This document shows positions 16,487-24,969 of a DNA stretch of 30,226 bases, one piece after another. Location: assembly GCA_964587555.1 (NCBI GenBank), contig CAZPLR010000022.1, positions 1 to 30,226 on the forward strand, given 5' to 3'. This DNA is from JAHHTP01 sp964587555. GTDB taxonomy: Bacteria > Bacillota > Clostridia > Oscillospirales > Ruminococcaceae. The notes under the pieces are model-generated. The model did not search any database. It was not told where the DNA came from and saw only the letters and a program-made list of their open reading frames with translations. Numbering within the stretch: position 1 is the first letter of the stretch; each line of letters begins with the position of its first letter. Position numbers and translations under genes: made by a program.

Positions 16487-16930
16487 ATGACAAAGGAAAA
16501 GAGCAATAAAAAGGCGGTGCAGGTTAAGGTACACAGCGAGTGCCGGTCGCGGGACGAATATCTGCCGATGGACGTTTACGCGATGGGGAACCTATACCGC
16601 AAAAACAATCATTTATACCTTGTCTACGATGAGGATGAGGAAGAAGAAGGGCAGTCCCGCGTAATTCTGCGGGTGGAGTCCGGCAAACGTGTGACACTGA
16701 CGCGCAAAGGCGGCAGCGAGATGCATTTTGTACTGGAAAAGGGTCTGCACAGCGTGGGGTATTATGCCGTTCCGGAAGGGCAGGTTTCGATGGGCGTAAC
16801 CACCACCCGTTTAGACGATCATCTAACGGAGGACGGCGGTACATTGGGGTTTACCTACTGCACCGATTCCGGCGGGTACGAGTTATTTGAAAACAATATT
16901 ACGATAGAGATCAATCCCGCTGTAAAGTAA
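16487..16930 (+). CDS. DUF1934 family protein (YwiB-like)
   Basis: A 147-residue beta-rich small protein, probably a calycin-like barrel. It matches DUF1934 / Bacillus YwiB by its layout (VKVHSECRSRDEY, an acidic loop DEDEEEEG, then RLDDHLTEDGGTLGFTYC) and by its place directly before argS, as ywiB in Bacillus. Its molecular function is unknown. An acidic run (about residues 46-51) interrupts the second strand. It lies 45 bases after murI and 49 bases before argS, with Shine-Dalgarno-like AGAAAGGAAG upstream. Confidence 0.85.
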   Translation: MTKEKSNKKAVQVKVHSECRSRDEYLPMDVYAMGNLYRKNNHLYLVYDEDEEEEGQSRVILRVESGKRVTLTRKGGSEMHFVLEKGLHSVGYYAVPEGQVSMGVTTTRLDDHLTEDGGTLGFTYCTDSGGYELFENNITIEINPAVK

Positions 16931-16979
16931 CGAAAGAAAAGGGGATCCAACCAACAAAAGGGAAGGAATAGAAAAGGAA

Positions 16980-18671
16980 ATGAAAAAATACCAAAACCCA
17001 ATGGAGCAGGCGGCAAAGCAGATCAGGTCACTGCTGCAAAGCGCGGCAGAAAGCGCCATTGAGAAGGGCGTTTTGCCGCAGGCGCAGATACCGGAGTACG
17101 TCATAGAAATACCGGGCGACCGCAAAAACGGCGATTACGCCGCAAATATTGCGATGGTCTGCGCGCGAGCGTTCCGCATGGCGCCGGTGAGGATTGCCGC
17201 TGCAATCAAAAGCGAGCTGGATCTGGACGGCAGCTATATCGAGCGTTGTGAGGTCGCAGGACCGGGATTTATGAATTTCTATCTGTCCGACGCATGGTAC
17301 GCTTCGGTGCTGGACGCGGTGCTCGCACTCGGCACTGACTATGGCAAGACGAGGTACGGCGAAGGCAAGCGCGTACTGGTGGAGTTCGTTTCGGCGAATC
17401 CGACTGGTCCAATGCACATTGGAAACGCCAGAGGCGGCGCGATCGGCGACTGCTTGGCCAGCGTGCTGGATGCCGCCGGTTTTGAAGTGGACAGGGAATT
17501 TTACGTCAACGATGCAGGCAACCAGATCCAGAAATTCGGCAAATCGCTTTCCCTGCGCTATCAGCAGCTGTTTGATCCGTCGGTCGAGATGCCGGAGGAC
17601 TGCTATTTAGGGCAGGATATCACCGACCATGCCGCGCATTTTGCCGAGGAATACGGCAGCAAGTATCTTTGCTGCGGCGAAGAGGAGCGCAGAAAAGCGC
17701 TGGTTGATTATGCGCTTCCGAAAAATATCAAAGGCTTGGAGGACGATCTAAAAAAATACCGGATTGTCTATGACCGGTGGTTTAAGGAGTCGACGCTGCA
17801 CGAAAGCGGCGCGGTAGCGCGGGTTGTCGAGGTGCTGAAGGAAAAGGGCTGCACCTACGAAAGCGAGGGCGCGACTTGGTTTAAAGCGACCGATTACGGT
17901 GCGGATCAGGATTTTGTTTTGGTGCGTTCCAATGGCATTCCGACCTATGTTGTGCCGGATATCGCTTATCATTATGATAAGCTTGTCATCCGTGGCTATG
18001 ATAAAGCGATCGACGTGCTGGGGGCTGACCATCACGGCTATGTGCCGCGTTTGAAGGCGGCGCTGCGCGCGATGGGGGCGGATGCGGATAAGCTTGACAT
18101 TGTGCTGATGCAGATGGTCAGACTGGTGCGAAACGGCGAAACGGTCAAGCTCAGCAAACGTTCGGGCAAGGCGATTACATTAGTGACGCTGCTGGAGGAG
18201 ATACCGATTGATGCGGCGCGGTTTTTCTTTAATCTGAGAGAGGCAAACTCCCATTTTGAATTTGATTTAGACTTAGCCATCGAGGAATCGTCGCAGAATC
18301 CGGTCTACTATGTGCAGTACGCTTATGCGCGTATCTGCCAGATCGAGAAGGGGCTTGCCGCCAAGGGGATCGAGCCGATAGACGCGCCGGATCTTACGCT
18401 GCTGACCGCTCCGGAGGAGCGGGTGCTGATCTCGGCGCTTGCTAAGCTGCCGGATACGGTCAACGAGGCGGCAAAGAGCTACGACCCTTCTAAAATGACC
18501 CGGTATGTCTGGGAGCTGGCGAACAGCTTCCACAAGTTCTACAATGCCTGCCGCGTTGCGGTAGAGGATGAGGCGCTGATGCAGGCAAGACTTTCTCTTT
18601 GTTTATGTGTGCGGACGGTTATTGAAAATGTGCTTTCGATACTCAAGGTCGATGCACCGGAGGCGATGTAA
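16980..18671 (+). CDS. argS: Arginyl-tRNA synthetase
   Basis: A 563-residue class I synthetase that charges tRNA-Arg in the cytoplasm. The N-terminal additional domain (about 1-110) is followed by the catalytic core with the HIGH-type motif SANPTGPMHIGNARGG (about 135-150), a KMSKS-type motif KLSKRSGKA (about 389) and the C-terminal anticodon-binding helices (about 440-563, ending EDEALMQARLSLC). Its stop codon overlaps the start of the next gene by one base (TAATG), implying translational coupling. No T-box leader is visible upstream, so expression probably follows the ddl operon promoter. Confidence 0.95.
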   Translation: MKKYQNPMEQAAKQIRSLLQSAAESAIEKGVLPQAQIPEYVIEIPGDRKNGDYAANIAMVCARAFRMAPVRIAAAIKSELDLDGSYIERCEVAGPGFMNFYLSDAWYASVLDAVLALGTDYGKTRYGEGKRVLVEFVSANPTGPMHIGNARGGAIGDCLASVLDAAGFEVDREFYVNDAGNQIQKFGKSLSLRYQQLFDPSVEMPEDCYLGQDITDHAAHFAEEYGSKYLCCGEEERRKALVDYALPKNIKGLEDDLKKYRIVYDRWFKESTLHESGAVARVVEVLKEKGCTYESEGATWFKATDYGADQDFVLVRSNGIPTYVVPDIAYHYDKLVIRGYDKAIDVLGADHHGYVPRLKAALRAMGADADKLDIVLMQMVRLVRNGETVKLSKRSGKAITLVTLLEEIPIDAARFFFNLREANSHFEFDLDLAIEESSQNPVYYVQYAYARICQIEKGLAAKGIEPIDAPDLTLLTAPEERVLISALAKLPDTVNEAAKSYDPSKMTRYVWELANSFHKFYNACRVAVEDEALMQARLSLCLCVRTVIENVLSILKVDAPEAM

Positions 18672-19894
18672 TGTTAAATTTATTGAATCAAACGAAGCGC
18701 CCGGGAACGATGCTGCTCGACGGCGCGACCGGAACGAATCTTTACCTGCGCGGACTGCCGAAAGGGGTCTGCGTAGAACAGTGGATTGCCGAGCATCCGC
18801 AGGCGATTATTGAATTGCAGGACGCATTTATCAGCGCCGGTTCGGACGCAGTATATGCGCCGACCTTCGGTGCGAACCGGCTGAAGCTTTCGCATTTTGG
18901 GTTAGAAGAGCAGGTGGAAAGCTTAAATAAGCGGCTTGTAGGGATCACAAAGGAGGCCATTGCGGGCAGAAAGGTGTTCATTGGCGGGGATATTGCGCCA
19001 ACCGGAAGCTTTTTGATCCCGTATGGGGACAAAACCGTCGATGAGATGATAGCGGTTTATCGGGAGCAGGCGAAGGCTTTGACCGAAGCGGGGGTTGATT
19101 TTTTCAGTTTGGAAACAATGATGAGCTTAGGCGAGCTGCGCGCGGCGGTGCTGGCGTGCAGGGAGTTTGATAAGCCGATCCTTGCGACCATTACGGTAGA
19201 TGAGCATGGCAGGACGATCACCGGCGCGACTTTGGAAAGCACAATTGTGATATTGCAGGAATTGGGTGTGAGCTTCTGCGGATTAAACTGCTCCTGCCCG
19301 CCTGAATTTTTGCTGCCGATTGTCCAGCGGGCAGCTAAGTACGCAAAGATCCCGCTGGCGGTCAAGCCGAACGCAGGGAAGCCGGATCCTGCCAATCCAG
19401 GGCACTACGATATCACGCCGGAAGAGTTTGCGGCGGATATGGAGCAAATCGTCAAAGCTGGCGCCGCCGTCATCGGCGGCTGCTGCGGCAGTACGCCGGC
19501 GCACATTGCGGCGCTGCGGGCGATGCTCGATACGGCGGAATTGCCGCGGAATGCCTGTAATCAGGGGCTGATTCTCGCGGACGAGGGAAAGATATACGCG
19601 CTTGATTTAGAGGACTGTGCCTTTTCGGAGCGCTTTGCCTGCGACGAGGATTTAGAGGACAATCTAATGGACGCCGAGGACGAAGGGATTGACTGTGTGC
19701 AGATCGCGCTGGAAAGCTGCGAGGATGCAGAGCGTTTTGCGGAGGCGATCACACAGGTGCATTTACCGGTCTGCTTATGCTGCGAGGATGAGGAAACGCT
19801 TATCCGTGCGCTTACGCTTTACACCGGACGGGCGATCGTGAAAACGGGTCTTACGTTTGATGTATCCCGCTACGGCGCGGTGAGGATGGAATAA
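18671..19894 (+). CDS. Homocysteine S-methyltransferase family protein with short C-terminal extension
   Basis: A 407-residue protein. Residues 1-295 form the zinc-dependent homocysteine methyltransferase barrel (LLDGATGTNLYLRG, then GLNCSCPPE with Cys207, and GGCCGST with Cys271 and Cys272 as zinc ligands). The remaining 110 residues are not the usual end of a stand-alone enzyme. They resemble the central strands of a MetH-type pterin-binding domain (AEDEGIDCVQIALES and ETLIRALTLYTGRAIVKTG), but are far too short for a full one. The role is inferred as methionine formation or methyl transfer; the methyl donor is unknown. It is translationally coupled to argS and ends at a strong terminator. 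Confidence 0.82.
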   Translation: MLNLLNQTKRPGTMLLDGATGTNLYLRGLPKGVCVEQWIAEHPQAIIELQDAFISAGSDAVYAPTFGANRLKLSHFGLEEQVESLNKRLVGITKEAIAGRKVFIGGDIAPTGSFLIPYGDKTVDEMIAVYREQAKALTEAGVDFFSLETMMSLGELRAAVLACREFDKPILATITVDEHGRTITGATLESTIVILQELGVSFCGLNCSCPPEFLLPIVQRAAKYAKIPLAVKPNAGKPDPANPGHYDITPEEFAADMEQIVKAGAAVIGGCCGSTPAHIAALRAMLDTAELPRNACNQGLILADEGKIYALDLEDCAFSERFACDEDLEDNLMDAEDEGIDCVQIALESCEDAERFAEAITQVHLPVCLCCEDEETLIRALTLYTGRAIVKTGLTFDVSRYGAVRME

Positions 19895-19898
19895 GGCG

Positions 19899-19933
19899 AA
19901 GCCGGCTATTGCCGAAAGGCGGCCGGCTTTTTT
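19899..19933 (+). terminator. Rho-independent terminator after the argS operon
   Basis: An 8-bp stem, AAGCCGGC (19899-19906) with GCCGGCTT (19922-19929), encloses a 15-base loop that can pair further (GCC with GGC), followed by a T run to 19933. It ends the ddl-to-methyltransferase unit 40 bases before polA. Confidence 0.85.
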
Positions 19934-19973
19934 GGACGAGGCTTGCAAGCTTCAGAAAGGCAGGGTCTTTGGA

Positions 19974-22511
19974 TTGAAATTATTGTGCATTGATGGAAAC
20001 AGTATCATGAACCGCGCTTTTTTCGGGATTCGGCTGCTTTCCAACCGGCAGGGGGTATATACCAACGCGCTGTTTGGGTTTTTAAATATTCTGCAGAAGC
20101 TCATTCGCGAGCAGAGTCCGGATCGAATCGCGGTCACGTTTGACAAGCATGCGCCGACTTTCCGGCACGAGCGCTATGAGGCGTATAAGGGCACGCGCAA
20201 GGGGATGCCGGAGGAGCTGCGGATGCAGATGCCGTATATCAAGGAGATCGTGGCGGCGTTCGGCTATGCGATTTACGCGCTGGATGGCTTTGAGGCGGAC
20301 GATCTGCTCGGCACGCTTTCCGCCCATTGCGAGGAAAACGGCGACGAGTGCGTTATTGCCACTGGCGACCGCGACTGTCTGCAGCTGATTGGCGGCTGCA
20401 CCAAGGTGCTTTTGATTAAGACAAAGGAGAATATCCTGTATGATCAGCAGAAGCTGATGGAGGACTACAACGTAACGCCGACGCAGGTGGTGGAGCTAAA
20501 GGCGCTCATGGGCGATGCATCGGACAATATTCCGGGCGTGCGCGGCATCGGCGAGAAAACGGCGCTCGGACTTCTGGCGCAAGCGCCGGATCTTCGCACG
20601 CTTTATGAAAAGCTTGACGTTATCAAGACCACGCCGCGCATTCGGGAGATGCTGCGCACCTCAAAGGCGGAGGCGGAGCTTTCCAAAGAGCTTGCGACCA
20701 TCTGCCGCAGTGCGCCGATTGATTTTTCTGCTTTGAAGCAGGCGCAGATCCCGGACAGGGAGAAGCTGACGAAGCTTTTCACCGAGTTGGAGATGGTCAG
20801 CTTTTTGGAAAAATTTGACCTGACCGGCGCAGCCGAGGAGGAAAGAGAGAATGGGGATCCGCCTTATGTGATAATCGCCGATGGGGACGTTGACAAGGCG
20901 GCTGCGGTTTTCGCAAAGCGCGGACGGCTTGATTTTCTGAACGCTGACGGCAGCTTACAAGCGGTCGATCCTGTGGAAAAGACGGTATATGTATTTACCG
21001 AGCGGTATGAGGAGGCGTTTGACGCGCTTTTGACGCTGCCGGTGAAAAAGCGTACATTTATGGGAAAGAGCGCGTATCGTCATGCGATGAAAAAAGGGCG
21101 GGAGCTGCCGCTTTTTGACTTTGATTTAGAGCTTGCAGCCTATCTGCTGCTGCCGACCGCGAACGAATATGCGATCGGCGGGTTAAGATTAAAGTATGGG
21201 CTTTCCGCCGCAGCGCAGACCGAATACGCAGATATTTTAAGCCTTTCAGCGCTCTGCGATATTTTCGAGCGGGAGATCGAGCAGAATGGGCTGCATACCG
21301 TGCTGTATGAGATCGAACTGCCGCTTTGCAGGGTGCTTGCCTCGATGGAGGAGGAGGGCTTTGCGGTAGATAAGGAAGGGCTTGCAGAATACGGCGGCTT
21401 TTTGTCCGACCGGGTGGAGGATTCGATGCAGGCGATTTTCGACGCCGCCGGGATGAAGTTTAACCCGAATTCAACCAAAGAGCTTGGATATGTGCTGTTT
21501 GAAAAGCTGGGACTGCCGGCGAAGAAGAAAACCAAGCGCGGCTATTCCACCAATGCGGAGGTATTAGAGGAACTGCGCGGGTTCCATCCGATCATCGGTG
21601 CGATTTTGGAGTACCGCCGGATGAGCAAGCTGTATTCTACCTATATTATCGGGCTGTTAAAGGTGATCGGCGAGGACGGCCGGGTTCATTCTACCTTCCA
21701 TCAGACGCTTACCCGCACCGGACGTATTTCTTCCGCCGAGCCGAATGTGCAGAACATCCCAATCCGCACCGAGGAGGGAAGTGAAATCCGCAGATATTTT
21801 GTCGCGAAGCCGGGATACACCTTGGTTGACGCGGACTATTCTCAGATTGAGCTGCGGGTGCTTGCGCATATGGCTGACGACCGGCAGATGCTGGACGGAT
21901 TTGCGCATGGCGCGGATATTCATCGGATGACCGCCTCTCAGGTGTTCGGCATTCCGCTTGAGGATGTGACGCCGCAGATGAGAAGCCGGTCAAAGGCGAT
22001 CAACTTCGGCATTGTTTATGGTATCGGCGCGTTTTCGCTTTCGAAGGATATCCATGTTTCGGTAGCGGAGGCAAGGCGGTATATCGACCAGTATTTACGC
22101 ACCTACAGCGGCGTGAACGCCTATATGAAAAAGACGATCGAGGATGCGCACAAAAACGGCTATGTCACTACGCTTTATGGCAGGCGCAGGGATGTTGCCG
22201 ACATCAACGCGAGCAATAAGCAGCGCAAAGCATTGGGTGAACGCATTGCGATGAACACTCCAATTCAAGGGACAGCGGCGGACATCATCAAGCTGGCGAT
22301 GGTGCGGGTTTATGAAAGGCTGAAAAAAGAGCAGCCGGACGCAAAGATCATTTTACAGGTACACGACGAGCTGATTATCGAGTGTCCGGAGGAAAAGGCG
22401 GAGCAGGTAAGCCGGCTTTTATGCGAGGAGATGGAGACGGCGGCAAGCTTAAAAGTAAAGCTTGAGGTTGATTCTCACGCGGGCAAAAACTGGCTGGAGG
22501 CAAAGGGATGA
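19974..22511 (+). CDS. polA: DNA polymerase I
   Basis: An 845-residue family A polymerase. Residues 1-285 are the 5' nuclease (flap endonuclease) domain with the acidic cluster and ATGDRDCLQL. The middle region (about 300-440) has the size of the 3'-5' exonuclease domain but no DxE or other proofreading carboxylates that I can see. The polymerase domain has motif A DYSQIELR (about 620), motif B RSKAINFGIVYG and motif C QVHDELIIE (about 796). It acts in Okazaki fragment maturation and repair. The TTG at 19974 begins MKLLCIDGNSIMNRAF, the family N-terminus, with AAAGG and CAGGG upstream. It overlaps rimI by 4 bases. Confidence 0.95.
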   Translation: MKLLCIDGNSIMNRAFFGIRLLSNRQGVYTNALFGFLNILQKLIREQSPDRIAVTFDKHAPTFRHERYEAYKGTRKGMPEELRMQMPYIKEIVAAFGYAIYALDGFEADDLLGTLSAHCEENGDECVIATGDRDCLQLIGGCTKVLLIKTKENILYDQQKLMEDYNVTPTQVVELKALMGDASDNIPGVRGIGEKTALGLLAQAPDLRTLYEKLDVIKTTPRIREMLRTSKAEAELSKELATICRSAPIDFSALKQAQIPDREKLTKLFTELEMVSFLEKFDLTGAAEEERENGDPPYVIIADGDVDKAAAVFAKRGRLDFLNADGSLQAVDPVEKTVYVFTERYEEAFDALLTLPVKKRTFMGKSAYRHAMKKGRELPLFDFDLELAAYLLLPTANEYAIGGLRLKYGLSAAAQTEYADILSLSALCDIFEREIEQNGLHTVLYEIELPLCRVLASMEEEGFAVDKEGLAEYGGFLSDRVEDSMQAIFDAAGMKFNPNSTKELGYVLFEKLGLPAKKKTKRGYSTNAEVLEELRGFHPIIGAILEYRRMSKLYSTYIIGLLKVIGEDGRVHSTFHQTLTRTGRISSAEPNVQNIPIRTEEGSEIRRYFVAKPGYTLVDADYSQIELRVLAHMADDRQMLDGFAHGADIHRMTASQVFGIPLEDVTPQMRSRSKAINFGIVYGIGAFSLSKDIHVSVAEARRYIDQYLRTYSGVNAYMKKTIEDAHKNGYVTTLYGRRRDVADINASNKQRKALGERIAMNTPIQGTAADIIKLAMVRVYERLKKEQPDAKIILQVHDELIIECPEEKAEQVSRLLCEEMETAASLKVKLEVDSHAGKNWLEAKG

Positions 22512-22969
22512 GCGATTACCGTATTTTGCCAATGGAGCAGGCGCACATCGACGGGGTCAGTCTGCTGCACGCCGAATGCTTTGCCGGGGAGCGCTGGAGC
22601 CGCGCAATGATCGCGCAGGAGCTGGATAAGCGGCAATCGCCGTTTGCCGTAACCCTTGTCGCAGTAAACGGGGAGCGTGTGATCGGCTTTATCAACGCAC
22701 GCTGTATTGCCGGGGAATGCGGCGTCAACGATATTGCGGTGACTGCGTCCGCGCGAAAAGCGGGAGTCGGGACAGCGCTTCTTGATGCGCTTGAGAAATA
22801 TGCGAGGGCGCAGGGGGCGGCGGTGATCCAGTTGGAGGTACGCGCCTCCAACGAAACGGCGATTCGCTTTTATGAGCGGCGCGGCTTTATACGCAACGGG
22901 CTGAGGAAACGCTATTACAGCGCGCCGGTGGAGGATGCACTGTTATACGAAAAAGGGATAGGAGGATAA
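22508..22969 (+). CDS. rimI: Ribosomal protein bS18 alanine N-acetyltransferase-like GNAT
   Basis: A 153-residue GNAT acetyltransferase. The acetyl-CoA loop is RKAGVGTALL (83-92), and LEVRASNETAIRFYERRGF is the RimI-type C-terminal signature. It overlaps the polA stop by 4 bases (ATGA), so it is translationally coupled, and sits 5 bases before tsaD, the common rimI-tsaD pairing. RimI acetylates the N-terminal Ala of ribosomal protein S18 in Escherichia coli; activity on other N-termini is possible here. Confidence 0.88.
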   Translation: MSDYRILPMEQAHIDGVSLLHAECFAGERWSRAMIAQELDKRQSPFAVTLVAVNGERVIGFINARCIAGECGVNDIAVTASARKAGVGTALLDALEKYARAQGAAVIQLEVRASNETAIRFYERRGFIRNGLRKRYYSAPVEDALLYEKGIGG

Positions 22970-22974
22970 ACGGC

Positions 22975-23991
22975 ATGAAGATTCTGGCGCTGGAGTCGTC
23001 CTGCGACGAAACGGCGGCGGCGGTCGTGGAGGACGGGCGGAAGGTGCTTTCCAACGTTGTTGCAACCCAGATCGAGGAGCATAAGCTGTACGGCGGAGTC
23101 GTTCCGGAGATCGCCTCCCGGCGGCACTGCGAGAACATCGTCGGTGTGACCGAGGAGGCGCTGGGCAGGGCAGGATGTACGCTGAGCGAGGTAGACGGTA
23201 TCGGTGTGACCTTTGGGCCGGGGCTGATTGGCGCGCTTTTGGTCGGCGTGAATTTTGCAAAGGGGCTGGCGCTTGCAGCGGATAAGCCGCTGATCCCGGT
23301 GCATCATCTGCGTTCGCATATCGCGGCAAATTACCTGACGCATCCGGATCTGAAGCCGCCGTTTTTATGTTTGGTTGTATCCGGTGGGCATTCGCATATC
23401 ATAGAGGTAAAGGATTACACCGACTTTGCGGTGGTCGGCAGGACATATGACGATGCGGCGGGCGAGGCTTACGACAAGGCTGCGCGGGTGCTGGGCTTCC
23501 CGTATCCGGGCGGCGTTTACATCGACCGCGCGGCGCAGCTCGGTAATCCAAGGGCGTATTCCTTCCCACAGCCGCGCGTGGGGGAGAGTCCGTATGATTT
23601 CAGCTTTTCCGGGTTGAAAACCGCTGTGATCAATCTGGTGCATAACGCTGCGCAGAAGGGCGAGGAGTTAGACAAAAACGATCTGGCGGCGAGCTTTCAA
23701 TATACGGTATCGCAGGTGTTGACAACCCGGACGATCGCTGCGGCGAAAGCGCTGGGATATCGTCAGGTTGTATTGGCGGGCGGAGTCAGCGCGAACAGCG
23801 GCCTGCGCAGAGCGATGGAGGAGGCATGCCGGCGGGAGCGTCTTATGCTTGCGATGCCGGAGCTAAAATATTGCGGCGACAACGGCGCGATGGTGGGCGC
23901 GCAGTCGTATTATGAATTTCTATCCGGAAACATCGGGAAAATGGATTTAAACGCCTGCGCTTCCTTGCCGATCACCGAAGCGGCGCGGTAG
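22975..23991 (+). CDS. tsaD: tRNA N6-adenosine threonylcarbamoyltransferase TsaD
   Basis: A 338-residue ASKHA-fold protein that transfers threonylcarbamoyl to A37 of ANN-decoding tRNAs, working with TsaB and TsaE. Family marks are the start ILALESSCDETAAAVVEDG, metal-binding histidines in HHLRSH (111 and 115), VSGGHSHI, and GGVSANSGLR. Its Shine-Dalgarno GGAGG overlaps the end of rimI. The partners tsaB and tsaE, often upstream in other clostridia, are not in this window. Confidence 0.96.
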   Translation: MKILALESSCDETAAAVVEDGRKVLSNVVATQIEEHKLYGGVVPEIASRRHCENIVGVTEEALGRAGCTLSEVDGIGVTFGPGLIGALLVGVNFAKGLALAADKPLIPVHHLRSHIAANYLTHPDLKPPFLCLVVSGGHSHIIEVKDYTDFAVVGRTYDDAAGEAYDKAARVLGFPYPGGVYIDRAAQLGNPRAYSFPQPRVGESPYDFSFSGLKTAVINLVHNAAQKGEELDKNDLAASFQYTVSQVLTTRTIAAAKALGYRQVVLAGGVSANSGLRRAMEEACRRERLMLAMPELKYCGDNGAMVGAQSYYEFLSGNIGKMDLNACASLPITEAAR

Positions 23992-24026
23992 GGAGAGCGA
24001 ATAAAGCGAAAGGAGGAGCTTACAGT

Positions 24027-24914
24027 ATGGAGAGAAACAAACCGGTTATTGCGCTGCTGTATGACTTTGATAAAACGCTTTGCACCGACAATATGCAGGA
24101 CTACAGCTTTATTCCGAATATGGGGATGAAGCCGGAAGACTTTTGGAATGAGGTCAACGCATTTTCAAAAGAGAACCGGTTTGACGCGGTGCTGTCCTAT
24201 CTGTACCTAATGATCCGCAAATCCGCCGAAAACAGGCGTTCGGTTCATCGCGAGGATTTTATGCGTCTGGGGCGGGATATCGACTTTTTTCCGGGGGTCG
24301 ACCGATGGTTTGACGCGGTGAATACATATGCCGAAAACCTTGGCGCAAAGGCGGAGCATTACATCATCTCCTCCGGGCTGAAGGAAATCATTGAGGGCTG
24401 CGGCATAGGGCATGTGTTTTCGGAGATCTATGCCTGCGAGTATTATTATGACGAAAACGGGGTCGCAGTCTGGCCAAAGACCGCTGTGAACTACACCGGA
24501 AAAACGCAGTTTTTGTTCCGGATCAATAAAGGCGTTTTGGATATCACCGATGACAAGGCGATCAACCGGGTGACGCCGCAGGAGGAGCGCAGGGTTCCGT
24601 TTGCCAACATGATTTATTTAGGGGATGGGATGACCGATGTGCCGTGCATGAAGCTGACCCGCAGCTACGGCGGGCACTCCATTGCGGTGTATCCGCCGAA
24701 CGCCGGGGCGCGTGAGCGCGAGGTCAGCCATCAGCTGATTTTAGACAACCGGGTTGATTTTTCGACTGCGGCGGACTATCGCGATGGCAGCGAATTATCC
24801 GAGCTGGTGAGGGCGATTATGCGCAAGATCGTTTCCGACAGCGAGCTGATGCGGCTGCATCGGCAGCAGAAGGAGGATGCGAGAGCGGCGCTGACCGGAC
24901 AGATACCATCATGA
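24027..24914 (+). CDS. HAD superfamily phosphatase
   Basis: A 295-residue haloacid dehalogenase-type hydrolase. Motif I is YDFDKTLCT (nucleophile Asp13, acid/base Asp15), motif II is ISSGLKEI and motif IV is LGDGMTD near residue 200. The insert between motifs I and II is all-helical, as in the phosphoserine-phosphatase-like C1 group. The cytoplasmic substrate is unknown. It starts 35 bases after tsaD with GGAGG at a good distance and is probably the last gene of the polA operon. The hairpin at 24926-24955 follows its stop. Confidence 0.85.
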   Translation: MERNKPVIALLYDFDKTLCTDNMQDYSFIPNMGMKPEDFWNEVNAFSKENRFDAVLSYLYLMIRKSAENRRSVHREDFMRLGRDIDFFPGVDRWFDAVNTYAENLGAKAEHYIISSGLKEIIEGCGIGHVFSEIYACEYYYDENGVAVWPKTAVNYTGKTQFLFRINKGVLDITDDKAINRVTPQEERRVPFANMIYLGDGMTDVPCMKLTRSYGGHSIAVYPPNAGAREREVSHQLILDNRVDFSTAADYRDGSELSELVRAIMRKIVSDSELMRLHRQQKEDARAALTGQIPS

Positions 24915-24925
24915 GAGCAGCAAAA

Positions 24926-24955
24926 CAGCCGGGATGTTCCCGGCTGCTGCTTTAT
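24926..24955. terminator. Convergent-gene terminator hairpin
   Basis: A 9-bp perfect stem, CAGCCGGGA (24926-24934) with TCCCGGCTG (24938-24946), is flanked by GCAGC/GCTGC that can extend it. A short T run (CTTTAT) follows on the plus strand and TGTTTTG on the minus strand. It lies between the HAD gene and the convergent isomerase gene and may stop both. Confidence 0.75.
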
Positions 24956-24969
24956 AATCTGCCGCGCAG

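Noticed and set aside
19932..19973. Upstream TTG at 19932 as polA start
   Set aside because: It lies in the T run of a terminator; TTG at 19974 has a Shine-Dalgarno and the family N-terminus.
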